From NCBI RefSeq assembly GCF_030151805.1, contig NZ_JASLCN010000139.1:1-7636 (forward strand): a stretch of DNA of 7,636 nucleotides, written 5' to 3'. This DNA comes from Fluviicola sp. GTDB taxonomy: Bacteria; Bacteroidota; Bacteroidia; Flavobacteriales_D; Crocinitomicaceae. The notes below the pieces were generated by a model that worked only from the letters and a program-made list of their open reading frames with translations, was not told the DNA's origin and did no database searches. The stretch's first letter is position 1, and every line of letters begins with the position of its first letter. The translations under genes were made by a program, and so were the position numbers. Positions 1 through 7,008 of this stretch are shown here, one piece after another.

Positions 1-926
1 GCTCCTTTCACTCCGCCGTCATCATAGAAGTCGATAAAACGCAACTTGAAATAACGCCCGTTGATTGTTTTCACAACAAACGTACGGTTACTCTTCACAC
101 TATACGTTCCGGTATCGAAATCATATACTTTCCAGTCATATCCGATCACGTTGATACGGTTTTCAAAGTTCGCATCCAGGATATCGGAATACTTCAAATC
201 AGCAAAAGGAATACTTACCTCCTGTACTTTTACTCCATAACGATTGGATAGAACTCCGACAACAGAATACGGAGTATGTGCATCAAAAACGTGGCAATAA
301 TTCGTAAACAACAAATCCCAGGTGCCTTTATCCGGTTCAATATCTTTGACAGAACCACTTCCGGTCATAGATAAGTAAGTAAATCCGGCAGTTGTCGATT
401 TCGGAACTGTATAGGTCTGGATCGAAGTGCTGTTCAGATCTGCAAACTGAATTTCATATTCAGTGGCGTTAACAGAGAGAATTTTCAATTTTTTCTTCCC
501 CATATTAAGTCCTTCAAGGCTTGTTCCCAAATCAATGGCATACACTTTACCCAAACTTTGCCAGTCACCGATTGCAGTGGAATCCAGGTTTCCGGTATGA
601 TAATCCCAGGTATATGTCAATCCGGCATCGCTTGTAAGCGCAGTAATATCGGTTTCCGAAGAAATTGCAGCCCCCATCACACGGGATTCATTCAACAAGA
701 CATGAAAACCATTTTCTCCGGCTTCAAAAGCCAGATCCCAAACCTCGCGGTTGTTCTGACGAATAATCGTATTTGTTTCCAGGTCGTAATAAATCTGGTT
801 TGCATAATCTGACCCGATCACAACCTGGGAGGTTGTTGCGTCTGAAACCGGTTTTTGAACCGGAATTTCTTTCTTGAAACATGCGCTTACAATCGGAAGT
901 AAGGCGATCAAAATCCACTTTCTCAT
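1..926 (-). CDS. hmuY: HmuY-family haem-binding lipoprotein (3' end outside window)
   Basis: The frame from ATG at 926 stays open for 308 residues to the left edge. The N-terminus MRKWILIALLPIVSAC is a lipoprotein signal with Cys16 as lipid site; CFKKE after cleavage resembles the Lys-acidic surface-export signal of Bacteroidota lipoproteins. Two Trp-Asp-Leu blocks, EVWDLAFEAGENGFHVLLN (61-79) and GTWDLLFTNYCHVFDAHTPY (201-220), and the C-terminal block IGYDWKVYDFDTGTYSVKSN then FVVKTINGRYFKLRFIDFYD (261-301) are typical of HmuY-like proteins. The visible end, FYDDGGVKG, suggests that only a short tail is missing. HmuY proteins take haem from host or environmental haemoproteins and hand it to HmuR. 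The ATG overlaps the hmuR stop by 4 nt. His212 and His217 are candidate axial ligands, but the equivalence to characterised HmuY ligands is unproven. A GTG-started frame at 918-724 is merely an out-of-frame shadow of this gene. Confidence 0.88.
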   Translation of the reverse strand, partial: MRKWILIALLPIVSACFKKEIPVQKPVSDATTSQVVIGSDYANQIYYDLETNTIIRQNNREVWDLAFEAGENGFHVLLNESRVMGAAISSETDITALTSDAGLTYTWDYHTGNLDSTAIGDWQSLGKVYAIDLGTSLEGLNMGKKKLKILSVNATEYEIQFADLNSTSIQTYTVPKSTTAGFTYLSMTGSGSVKDIEPDKGTWDLLFTNYCHVFDAHTPYSVVGVLSNRYGVKVQEVSIPFADLKYSDILDANFENRINVIGYDWKVYDFDTGTYSVKSNRTFVVKTINGRYFKLRFIDFYDDGGVKG

Positions 927-3172
927 TGCTTCGATTTAATCAGGTATGTAACAGTGATGTAAAAACTTCTTCCCCATGCAATCGGCGCACTTCCAGAGCT
1001 GGAAGCATGCGCCCCGCCCGTTGATCCGCTTCCTGCCCGGATATTCGTTACGTTCAACAGATTTTTGCCTCCTACTGAAACGCCCAGTGTTTTCTTTAAA
1101 AACCATTGCTGCACCTGGGCATCCAGCAAGCTGTAATCCGAGATGAATTGCTGTGTAATCGTAGCATCATCATTCACCAGGTATGCGACCACTTTTCCGG
1201 TGTATTTGTAGAATGCACTGAACTTCGTGGTTCCGTTTTTCAACTGGTAGGAAACGTTTGAAACCAATTCCGGTGAGTATGCAAAGCGACTGTTCGAATA
1301 ATTGGAAGCCGTACCGATGTAGTTAAATCCGACGTTTACATTCCATTGCTTCTGTCCTGCTTTCACCAAAGATTGAATTCCTTTCGCATAGAACTGATCA
1401 ATATTGAAGTAGCTATAAGTAGCTCCGTTAGGTGATTGAGACAAACTGATGCGGTTGTGAATATCCTGGTAATAGGCAGAAAGCTCAAACCCTAAATTCC
1501 ACTTCTTCTGATCCCAATTGAAGTTGTACCACCCCTGAACGTGATTGGCAATTTCAGGTTTCAAATCCGGATTTCCATAAATTTTGTGGTTGATATCCAC
1601 AAATTCCATATACAATTCCTTAATGGATGGAGAACGGAATCCGGAAGCAATACTTCCGCGAAGAATGTGTTTCTTCTTCCCTATTTTCAGATTCAAAGCC
1701 GGCATAAATGCTTCTTTGTACAAAGTATTGTACGTGAATCGCAATCCCGGTTTGATATTCAACCAGTTCCACGGAGCCCAGTTAAAGGTCCCGAAAACAG
1801 CGTAATCACCGATTTCTTTCTTGCGGTTTTCAATCCGGTTTCCGTATCCTTGTTCGTAATTGATATCGTAACCGACTTCGTAATTGAACTTCTTATCGGA
1901 ATTGTTACGCGTCAGGGTTACGCGATTGAAGTACAACACAAATCGGGAAGTATCCTGTTCGGTATTTGCCAAAAGCTTGCGATCCAATGTCGTCAGATCT
2001 GTCAGATACGAGTTCTTTGTTCGTTTGTAATTGGAGTAATTCAGCTGCACATCCAATTTCATGTTTGATTTCAACCAACCGATCAGTTCCAATCCTCCGT
2101 TCTGGCGATTTGTGATGTACTCATCATCAAAAGCGGAAATTTGAAAAGGTGCCCGCGGATATCCTCTGTTGACAATCTTTTCGCGGAACAAATCCAAAGA
2201 TGGAATCAATTCCAGTTTTTTGAACCGGTAGGAATATTTCAAGCCGCCCAAATACTGTTCTTTCATTTTCCATTGCTGGAACCGGCCTGAATCTGCCAAT
2301 TCCTTTTTCGGGAATTCAATCCATTTGTCTCCCGGTGTCCATCCGTCAAAGAAATTTCGCGCTCCGTAAGCAGAGATCGAATGATTCTTGATGCGGGAAG
2401 TAACTCCCAGATTCAGGTTGTAATTTCCAACCGTTTCATAATAGGTTCCCAAATTTATATCGTACCCTTTATTCTTAGGTTTCTTTGTAATCAAATTAAT
2501 GGTACCAGCCATGGCATTGCTACCATAGTTAGTACTTAATGGTCCTTCAACAATCTCCACCCGTTCGATGTTTGAGAGATTGATCTGGCTCAAATCAATG
2601 TTTCCGTTCTGACGACCGATAATCGGCACACCGTCAATTAATATTTTAACTCCTTCTCCGCTGATCCCCAGCATCGACATTCCGCTTCCCAGAATCTGGT
2701 CCTGGCTGATACGGATATTCATTTCATTCTGAAGTAAATCGCGTAAATTCACTGCTCCCTTCGCTTCGATTGTCGCGCGGTCAATAACCTTTACTTTGTT
2801 GGTAGCCCCTGTCAGGGATCCTGCTCCAAGTTGTCCGGTAACTACAACCTCTTCAATGTCTTTTGCATTCGTTTTTAACTTGATGCTGTGACTTTTTCCT
2901 TTTGAGATGGTGTCAATTTCCTGGTGAAATCCATTCGTATTGACCTTCACAATCACTTGCTGCCCGGTCGAATAAAAGGATGCCGGAACAACCAGTATTC
3001 CCAAATCATTCGACTGAACATAACTCGTTTTTTTCGCGGCGATATCTTGCAGGGCAATTTGTGCAAAAGGCACAGCAACACCAGCTTCGTCGCTGATATA
3101 AAGCGTATCCTGAGCAGAAACAATTCCGCTCAGAATACTCATTATAAGAAGCAAATATGCTTTTTGTATCAT
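923..3172 (-). CDS. hmuR: TonB-dependent haem receptor, HmuR-type
   Basis: A 749-residue outer-membrane receptor. The signal peptide ends at about VSA|Q (residues 20/21). It is followed by a small beta-rich carboxypeptidase-regulatory-like domain (about 22-100), a TonB-box-like DIEEVVVTG (105-113), a plug domain (about 120-230, with GVKILIDGVPI, IERVEIVEGP and AMAGTINLITKKP) and a 22-strand-type barrel to the end. Haem specificity is supported by the arrangement FRSP (512-515), His529 and NPDL (534-537), matching the FRAP box, conserved histidine and NPNL box of haem receptors such as HemR and HmuR. A Gly/Ser/Ala-rich segment with His722 (712-735) precedes the last strand GRSFYITVTYLI. The gene starts at ATG 3172, 7 nt after the HemS-type gene. 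Its TGA stop (925-923) overlaps the ATG of the HmuY-family gene as ATGA, so receptor and lipoprotein are probably coupled in translation. The exact ligand (free haem or a haem-protein) cannot be read from sequence. Confidence 0.9.
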   Translation of the reverse strand: MIQKAYLLLIMSILSGIVSAQDTLYISDEAGVAVPFAQIALQDIAAKKTSYVQSNDLGILVVPASFYSTGQQVIVKVNTNGFHQEIDTISKGKSHSIKLKTNAKDIEEVVVTGQLGAGSLTGATNKVKVIDRATIEAKGAVNLRDLLQNEMNIRISQDQILGSGMSMLGISGEGVKILIDGVPIIGRQNGNIDLSQINLSNIERVEIVEGPLSTNYGSNAMAGTINLITKKPKNKGYDINLGTYYETVGNYNLNLGVTSRIKNHSISAYGARNFFDGWTPGDKWIEFPKKELADSGRFQQWKMKEQYLGGLKYSYRFKKLELIPSLDLFREKIVNRGYPRAPFQISAFDDEYITNRQNGGLELIGWLKSNMKLDVQLNYSNYKRTKNSYLTDLTTLDRKLLANTEQDTSRFVLYFNRVTLTRNNSDKKFNYEVGYDINYEQGYGNRIENRKKEIGDYAVFGTFNWAPWNWLNIKPGLRFTYNTLYKEAFMPALNLKIGKKKHILRGSIASGFRSPSIKELYMEFVDINHKIYGNPDLKPEIANHVQGWYNFNWDQKKWNLGFELSAYYQDIHNRISLSQSPNGATYSYFNIDQFYAKGIQSLVKAGQKQWNVNVGFNYIGTASNYSNSRFAYSPELVSNVSYQLKNGTTKFSAFYKYTGKVVAYLVNDDATITQQFISDYSLLDAQVQQWFLKKTLGVSVGGKNLLNVTNIRAGSGSTGGAHASSSGSAPIAWGRSFYITVTYLIKSKQ
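984..1013 (-). repeat. Intragenic inverted repeat (hairpin) near the 3' end of hmuR
   Basis: The plus strand reads GGCGCA (984-989), CTTCCAG (990-996), AG, CTGGAAG (999-1005), CA, TGCGCC (1008-1013). The arms are perfectly complementary over 7 + 6 base pairs with a 2-nt bulge, so the mRNA could form a strong GC-rich stem. It lies in the Gly/Ser/Ala-rich receptor segment, about 60 nt before the hmuR stop and hmuY start. No U-tract follows directly, so it is not a standard intrinsic terminator. A role in mRNA processing or stability is conceivable but unproven. Confidence 0.6.
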
Positions 3173-3179
3173 GATGATA

Positions 3180-4211
3180 TTACAATTGTTCTACCAATTT
3201 TCTCCAGGATTCCAATTCAGGAATTCCAGGTTTGCGTGCTCCGAAAAGCGTACAGATTAATTCTTTTTTCTCGTTGAACAACTCCAAAGAAGTCACAATT
3301 CCATCTTCTGTCGGTTTGCGAACAATCCATGATTGCGCAATTCCGTCTTCTTTTGCATGGAGGTTGAACATCGGATCCAATACATTGATCCATGGTCCGT
3401 GCTCCACGATGTTTTTCACTTCTCCGGTATGAATTTGAATCATTCCCGCATTTCCAACAAACACCATGATTGAAACCTGCTCTTTAGCAGCCAGTTCCAA
3501 TGCTCTTCTCAATGCTTTGTTATCGATTTGCTTCGCATATGTTTCATCCGGTGCTAAACGCAAAGCCTGAGTACGTGTCAGTTTGTGACTCTTCAACAAT
3601 CCGAAAAATTCATGGGTATCTTTCAGGTTGATCCATGATTCCCGGAATGCTTTCACGTCGATTTCGCTATCCGGCAATTCCTGGCCTTCCAATGGAAGCA
3701 AAGCTCCGATTTCCAATTCTGAAGACTGGTTTTCGTCTTTGTATTTTGCAACCAATGCATCATACGCCTCTTTGTTGCTTTTCGACTCCAGATAAACTTT
3801 GTGCGTAGCAACTCCGTCAGATGTAAAAAATTGCAGGCTGTGACGTGGTTTATCCTCGCCTTCAGTTACTGCAAAAGCAGATGCCCATGCACTTGGGAAA
3901 ATACGTAAATCGATGTCTTTTCCTACAAACAATGATGCATGCGGCGTGGTGCTGAAGTTTTCGTAAATCCCTTTACGTTCGTGCACTACCTCATCATTTC
4001 GCGTTAAAGCCATTACATAACCTAACGACTCAATTTCTCCCAGAATTGCTACGAATTCAGGACGTAAACGAACAGCAGTTGTTCCAACCCCCAAAGCAAC
4101 TAATTCTGCTTCGGAAGCATTCAAACGCTTCGCATATTCTCTGATTCTCAATTTTGGTTCGCTCTCTTTTAATTGTGCGAAAGCTTCTTTTAGGGACAAA
4201 GTTGTTTCCAT
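3180..4211 (-). CDS. hmuS: HemS/ChuS-type cytoplasmic haem-binding or haem-degrading protein
   Basis: A 343-residue protein with no signal peptide, matching the HemS/ChuS/HmuS family in length and in its two tandem homologous halves (about 1-165 and 185-343). Family hallmarks seen here are LGYVMALTRNDEVVHERKG (63-81), DIDLRIFPSAWASAFAV (99-115), DTHEFFGLLKSHKLTRTQAL (198-217) and IQIHTGEV with HGPWINVLDPMFNLH (259-285). His200 in DTHEFF corresponds to the proximal haem ligand of Yersinia HemS and E. coli ChuS, and Arg103 lies where HemS has a haem-contacting arginine. The protein would accept haem from HmuUV and store, pass on or oxidatively open it; whether members are true degrading enzymes is debated. 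It starts at ATG 4211, 9 nt after hmuV, and ends with TAA 7 nt before hmuR. It is unrelated to the CobN-like protein called HmuS in Porphyromonas gingivalis. Confidence 0.92.
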   Translation of the reverse strand: METTLSLKEAFAQLKESEPKLRIREYAKRLNASEAELVALGVGTTAVRLRPEFVAILGEIESLGYVMALTRNDEVVHERKGIYENFSTTPHASLFVGKDIDLRIFPSAWASAFAVTEGEDKPRHSLQFFTSDGVATHKVYLESKSNKEAYDALVAKYKDENQSSELEIGALLPLEGQELPDSEIDVKAFRESWINLKDTHEFFGLLKSHKLTRTQALRLAPDETYAKQIDNKALRRALELAAKEQVSIMVFVGNAGMIQIHTGEVKNIVEHGPWINVLDPMFNLHAKEDGIAQSWIVRKPTEDGIVTSLELFNEKKELICTLFGARKPGIPELESWRKLVEQL

Positions 4212-4220
4212 GTTTGTTAT

Positions 4221-5036
4221 TTAATTCATTTTGTTATCCAACAGGTTCGATGAATAAGAGACATGTCTGTAAAATATCTCTCCATCTAATGACCGGATTT
4301 GTTCCAGGTCAATCTGGTATGTATTACTCAGGACTTCCGGACTCATCACTTCATCCACTGTTCCATCCATAATCACCTTTCCTCTCTGCATCAATAACAC
4401 GCGGTCGGCGTATTGATAGCACAAATTGATGTCGTGCATCACGACAATCACGGTTCCCCGCTTATCATCTACAAATTTGCGGGCATGTTTCAATAATTCA
4501 ATCTGGTAGCGAACATCCAGATTATTCAAAGGTTCATCCAAAAACAGGTATTTGATCGGCTGGATTTCTCCTTCGTTCTCCAGTTGCAGCAAAACCCGCC
4601 CGAATTGAACGCGTTGTTTTTCTCCTCCCGACAAGAAGTTGAATTCACTGTCCAAAAGAGATTCCAAATTCAATTCTTCTACGATTTTATCCGTAATCTG
4701 CTTATTGAAGTGTTTTTTTGATTCAGGATAGCGGTAACGCGCCATTTCCAATACTTCTCGAACCGTAAAGTTGGAAGCGATCATGCTTTCCTGGTGCATA
4801 TATGCTCTGTATTTGGACAAGGCGTCCAGGGTCCAGTTTTTTAAATCTTTTCCGTAATATGAAATACTTCCCGTGCTCAGATTGGATCCGTTGGAAAGCA
4901 TTTTTACAAGCGTACTTTTCCCGGCTCCGTTGGGACCGAGAATGACAATAAATTCTTCTTTGTCTGTTGTGAAATCAACTGATTGAAGAATCTGTCTTCC
5001 TTTCACCGTAAACGATATGTTCTTTGCTTCAATCAC
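4221..5036 (-). CDS. hmuV: Haem ABC transporter ATP-binding protein, HmuV-type
   Basis: A 271-residue cytoplasmic ATPase that powers the HmuU permease. All nucleotide-binding motifs are intact: Walker A GPNGAGKST (34-42), Q-loop Gln82 in MHQES, signature LSGGEKQR (135-142), Walker B YLFLDEP (163-169), D-loop LNNLD (170-174) and the switch histidine His201 in VVMHD. The segment QLENEGEIQPIKYLFLDEP between signature and Walker B is the slightly longer form often seen in HmuV-type ATPases. The start is GTG at 5036, overlapping the hmuU stop as GTGA. The next in-frame methionine lies after Walker A and would destroy the fold, so the GTG start is well supported. It ends with TAA (4223-4221), 9 nt before the HemS-type gene. 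The C-terminal region from about 230 (DEVMSPEVLSNTYQIDLEQI) is typical of importers of this class. Confidence 0.93.
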   Translation of the reverse strand: MIEAKNISFTVKGRQILQSVDFTTDKEEFIVILGPNGAGKSTLVKMLSNGSNLSTGSISYYGKDLKNWTLDALSKYRAYMHQESMIASNFTVREVLEMARYRYPESKKHFNKQITDKIVEELNLESLLDSEFNFLSGGEKQRVQFGRVLLQLENEGEIQPIKYLFLDEPLNNLDVRYQIELLKHARKFVDDKRGTVIVVMHDINLCYQYADRVLLMQRGKVIMDGTVDEVMSPEVLSNTYQIDLEQIRSLDGEIFYRHVSYSSNLLDNKMN

Positions 5037-6073
5037 ACTGAAAACTTACGCTTGTGTTTAAAAATAATTGCAATAAATATCGGAGTTCCCATCAACGCTG
5101 TGATGATTCCGATTGGTACTTCTGTCGGAGGTAAAATCGTTCGTGAGATCATATCGGCACAAGAAAGAAGAATTGCTCCGAAAAAAGCACTAAAAGGTAG
5201 TAATAATCGGTGATTGGGGCCGGATAACGTGCGAATGATGTGGGGCACAACCAGTCCTACAAAACCAATGACACCCGACATAGAAACGGAAGCTCCGACC
5301 ATGCAAGTTGCACAAACGATGACCGTTACCTTGATCGTTTTCACTTTGTATCCCATGTATTGCGCATTGCTTTCACCCAAAGAAAGCACATTCAGACTTT
5401 TCGCCTGCGTGAAAATCACCGCCATGGGAACCAGTGTGAAAATCACTAATAAAATCAGGGAATCGTTGTTTGCCGAACCCAAACTTCCCAGTGTCCAGAA
5501 TGTCAGATCACGTAATTGATCATCTGTTGCCAAAAAGCTCATTAATCCTGTCAATGAAGCAGTTAATGCATTCAATGCTATCCCTGCAAGAATGAGTGTT
5601 AACGAATTCACTTCACCATTGCTCAATGATAGGCGGTAAACGATGAAAGCAATAAAAGATGCTCCCAGGAAGGCCACCAAAGAAAGGGAAAGTCCCTCGT
5701 TGAAAATAATCAACCAAGGGACTAAACCATTGAACAAAATGAATAAGGATGCAAACAAGGAAGCCCCTGTTGAAATTCCGATCAAAGCGGAATCAACCAA
5801 AGGGTTTCTGAATATTCCCTGCAATGCTGCACCTGAGACAGCTAATCCTGCACCAATAAGACAGGAATAAACCGCTCTTGGAAACCGGATGTTGTAAACA
5901 ACATGGTATTCGATCTCCGTTATTTTTAAATCAGTATCGAAACCAATTTTTTCGAGCAAACTGCCGAAGACATGAGAAATTGGAACATGAACATTCCCGA
6001 CTGATAGATTGACAACAAAGCAAACTAACACTAAAATCAGCAATGAAAGAGCTATTATTCCCTGTCTTGACAT
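5033..6073 (-). CDS. hmuU: Haem ABC transporter permease, HmuU-type (FecCD family)
   Basis: A 346-residue polytopic inner-membrane protein of normal length for the BtuC/FecCD/HmuU family, which form homodimers with about ten transmembrane helices per subunit. Family blocks appear in order: RFPRA (63-67), GAALQGIFRNPLVDSALIGI (81-100), the FWTLGSL block (192-198), LGESNAQYMGY (232-242, the region that contacts the ATPase), GVIGFVGLVVPHIIR (267-281) and TEVPIGIITALMGTPIFI (317-334). The tail KHKRKFSV is basic and cytoplasmic. ATG at 6073 is used as start. An in-frame TTG at 6091 would add MKKKRY and cannot be excluded. It follows hmuT after 58 nt, the largest gap in the operon. Its stop TGA (5035-5033) overlaps the GTG start of the ATPase gene by 4 nt, indicating translational coupling. 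Substrate assignment to haem rests on the neighbours, since the family also carries siderophores and vitamin B12. Confidence 0.92.
   Translation of the reverse strand: MSRQGIIALSLLILVLVCFVVNLSVGNVHVPISHVFGSLLEKIGFDTDLKITEIEYHVVYNIRFPRAVYSCLIGAGLAVSGAALQGIFRNPLVDSALIGISTGASLFASLFILFNGLVPWLIIFNEGLSLSLVAFLGASFIAFIVYRLSLSNGEVNSLTLILAGIALNALTASLTGLMSFLATDDQLRDLTFWTLGSLGSANNDSLILLVIFTLVPMAVIFTQAKSLNVLSLGESNAQYMGYKVKTIKVTVIVCATCMVGASVSMSGVIGFVGLVVPHIIRTLSGPNHRLLLPFSAFFGAILLSCADMISRTILPPTEVPIGIITALMGTPIFIAIIFKHKRKFSV
5691..5723 (-). repeat. Intragenic inverted repeat inside hmuU
   Basis: The plus strand has AGTCCCT (5691-5697) and GTTGA (5699-5703), then a 6-nt loop, TCAAC (5710-5714) and AGGGACT (5717-5723). 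This gives 5 + 7 perfect base pairs separated by a small 1x2 internal loop. It sits in the coding region for a predicted loop/helix of the permease (about residues 117-128). No U-tract is nearby. It may be coincidence of codon choice. Confidence 0.45.
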
Positions 6074-6116
6074 GTATCTTTTTTTCTTCAATCGTTCAAA
6101 CTCACACTAGTTATTC

Positions 6117-6140
6117 ATTTGAACTTTTGAACTATTGAAC
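6117..6140. repeat. Three 8-bp-spaced TTGAAC repeats at the hmuT-hmuU junction
   Basis: The plus strand has ATTTGAAC, TTTTGAAC and TATTGAAC back to back, with TTGAAC at 6119-6124, 6127-6132 and 6135-6140. The repeats span the hmuT stop codon (6134-6132). A reverse copy, GTTCAAA at 6094-6100, can pair with TTTGAAC at 6118-6124 to form a weak 7-bp stem with a 17-nt loop in the 58-nt gap before hmuU. The function is unknown; it could be a protein-binding site, a weak RNA structure or chance in AT-rich DNA. Confidence 0.5.
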
Positions 6141-6989
6141 TTTTTTTAACTCTTTATTCAATTCAATTACTGCTTCAGCCACGCGCGGACCAAATCCACT
6201 CAATAACTGACCATCCATTTGAATCAACGCTTTATTTTTTCCTGCATTTGTTACAGCCACTCCCGGAACATTGAAAATTCCGTCAGGCCCCAAACTTTGT
6301 GCTCCGGATGTAAACATCAGGATCACGTCAGGATTTGCTGCAATAACAGATTCACTGGTCAAAGGTTTGAAATCGGTAAATCCTTTTCCTGCGTTTTCAC
6401 CACCTGCCAAAACAATCATTTTTTCAAGCGGAGTTTGCTCACCTGCAACCATCAGGGTTCCTGCGCCTCGTGCATAAACAAACAATACTTTCGGTTTTTT
6501 AGCCAATTTCGAAACACTTTTGATATCCGAATCAATCTTAGCAGTCAATTCTTTTGCAGCGTCAGCTTTTCCCAACCATGTTGCAACTTCGTTTACCAAT
6601 GCTTTTGATTCTTCTACACTGTTCGGGTGTTTGAAAGTCACCAATTCGATTTTCGCCTGCTTCAATTTTGATTTCAAATCAGGAGAAACTTCGTCTTCCA
6701 ATAGCACAACATGCGTCGGATTCAATGCCAGCAAACTTTCAACCGCCAACTTACGAACGTGTCCCAGGTTCGTCAATTTCTCCGCTGCTGCAGGATAAGT
6801 GCTGGTTACATCAACGCCAATGAGTTCCTTTTGGGAACCCACTGCGTAAATGATTTCTGTAACCGATCCGTTCAAAGAAACAATGCGTTTCTCTATTACT
6901 TCTTCTTTTTTCTCTTCGGATTTTGCACCTGAATTACACGAAGCAATTGCAAATGCAAGACCTAGAAATAGAAATCCAATTTTTTTCAT
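6132..6989 (-). CDS. hmuT: Haem ABC transporter substrate-binding lipoprotein, HmuT-type
   Basis: A 285-residue binding protein that would pass haem from the outer-membrane receptor to the HmuUV importer. The N-terminus is a lipoprotein signal with lipobox IASC, putting the lipidated cysteine at residue 18. It is followed by a Lys/Glu-rich linker and the class III binding-protein fold starting KRIVSLNGSVTEIIYAVG (35-51). The segment IGVDVTSTYP (57-66) carries the tyrosine (Tyr65) expected to ligate haem in the ShuT/PhuT/HmuT family, and NLGHVRKLAVESLLALNP follows as in relatives. The C-lobe has VYARGAGTLMVAG and GGENAGKGFTDFKPLTSE. ATG at 6989 is preferred over an in-frame TTG at 7004 because it places the Lys-Lys start directly before the hydrophobic core. 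The gene starts 19 nt after the T9SS-tagged HmuY-like gene and ends at TAG (6134-6132). Ferric-siderophore or cobalamin binding is the alternative, but the TSxYP motif and the neighbours favour haem. Confidence 0.9.
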   Translation of the reverse strand: MKKIGFLFLGLAFAIASCNSGAKSEEKKEEVIEKRIVSLNGSVTEIIYAVGSQKELIGVDVTSTYPAAAEKLTNLGHVRKLAVESLLALNPTHVVLLEDEVSPDLKSKLKQAKIELVTFKHPNSVEESKALVNEVATWLGKADAAKELTAKIDSDIKSVSKLAKKPKVLFVYARGAGTLMVAGEQTPLEKMIVLAGGENAGKGFTDFKPLTSESVIAANPDVILMFTSGAQSLGPDGIFNVPGVAVTNAGKNKALIQMDGQLLSGFGPRVAEAVIELNKELKKVQ

Positions 6990-7008
6990 CTTTGATTTTT
7001 TCAATTCA

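Noticed and set aside
558..812. Plus-strand open frame opposite hmuY
   Set aside because: It is antisense to the HmuY coding region, with no domain or start signal to support it.
724..918. 64-residue minus-strand frame with a GTG start next to hmuR
   Set aside because: It is out of frame with the HmuY-family gene starting at ATG 926, whose translation carries a lipobox and clear HmuY blocks through this region.
984..1013. Intrinsic terminator at the hmuR 3' end
   Set aside because: The stem is inside the coding region, no U-tract follows it immediately, and the downstream gene overlaps hmuR.
1541..2068. 175-residue open frame on the plus strand, antisense to hmuR
   Set aside because: It lies wholly inside the well-supported receptor gene, shows no recognisable domain and looks like codon-bias shadow.
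5214..5870. Several plus-strand open frames opposite hmuU
   Set aside because: All fall within the hmuU gene, which has all family motifs; the antisense products are low-complexity and unrelated to known proteins.
6074..6131. Internal promoter before hmuU
   Set aside because: No convincing Bacteroidota -33 TTTG / -7 TAnnTTTG pair could be placed in the minus-strand sequence of this gap.
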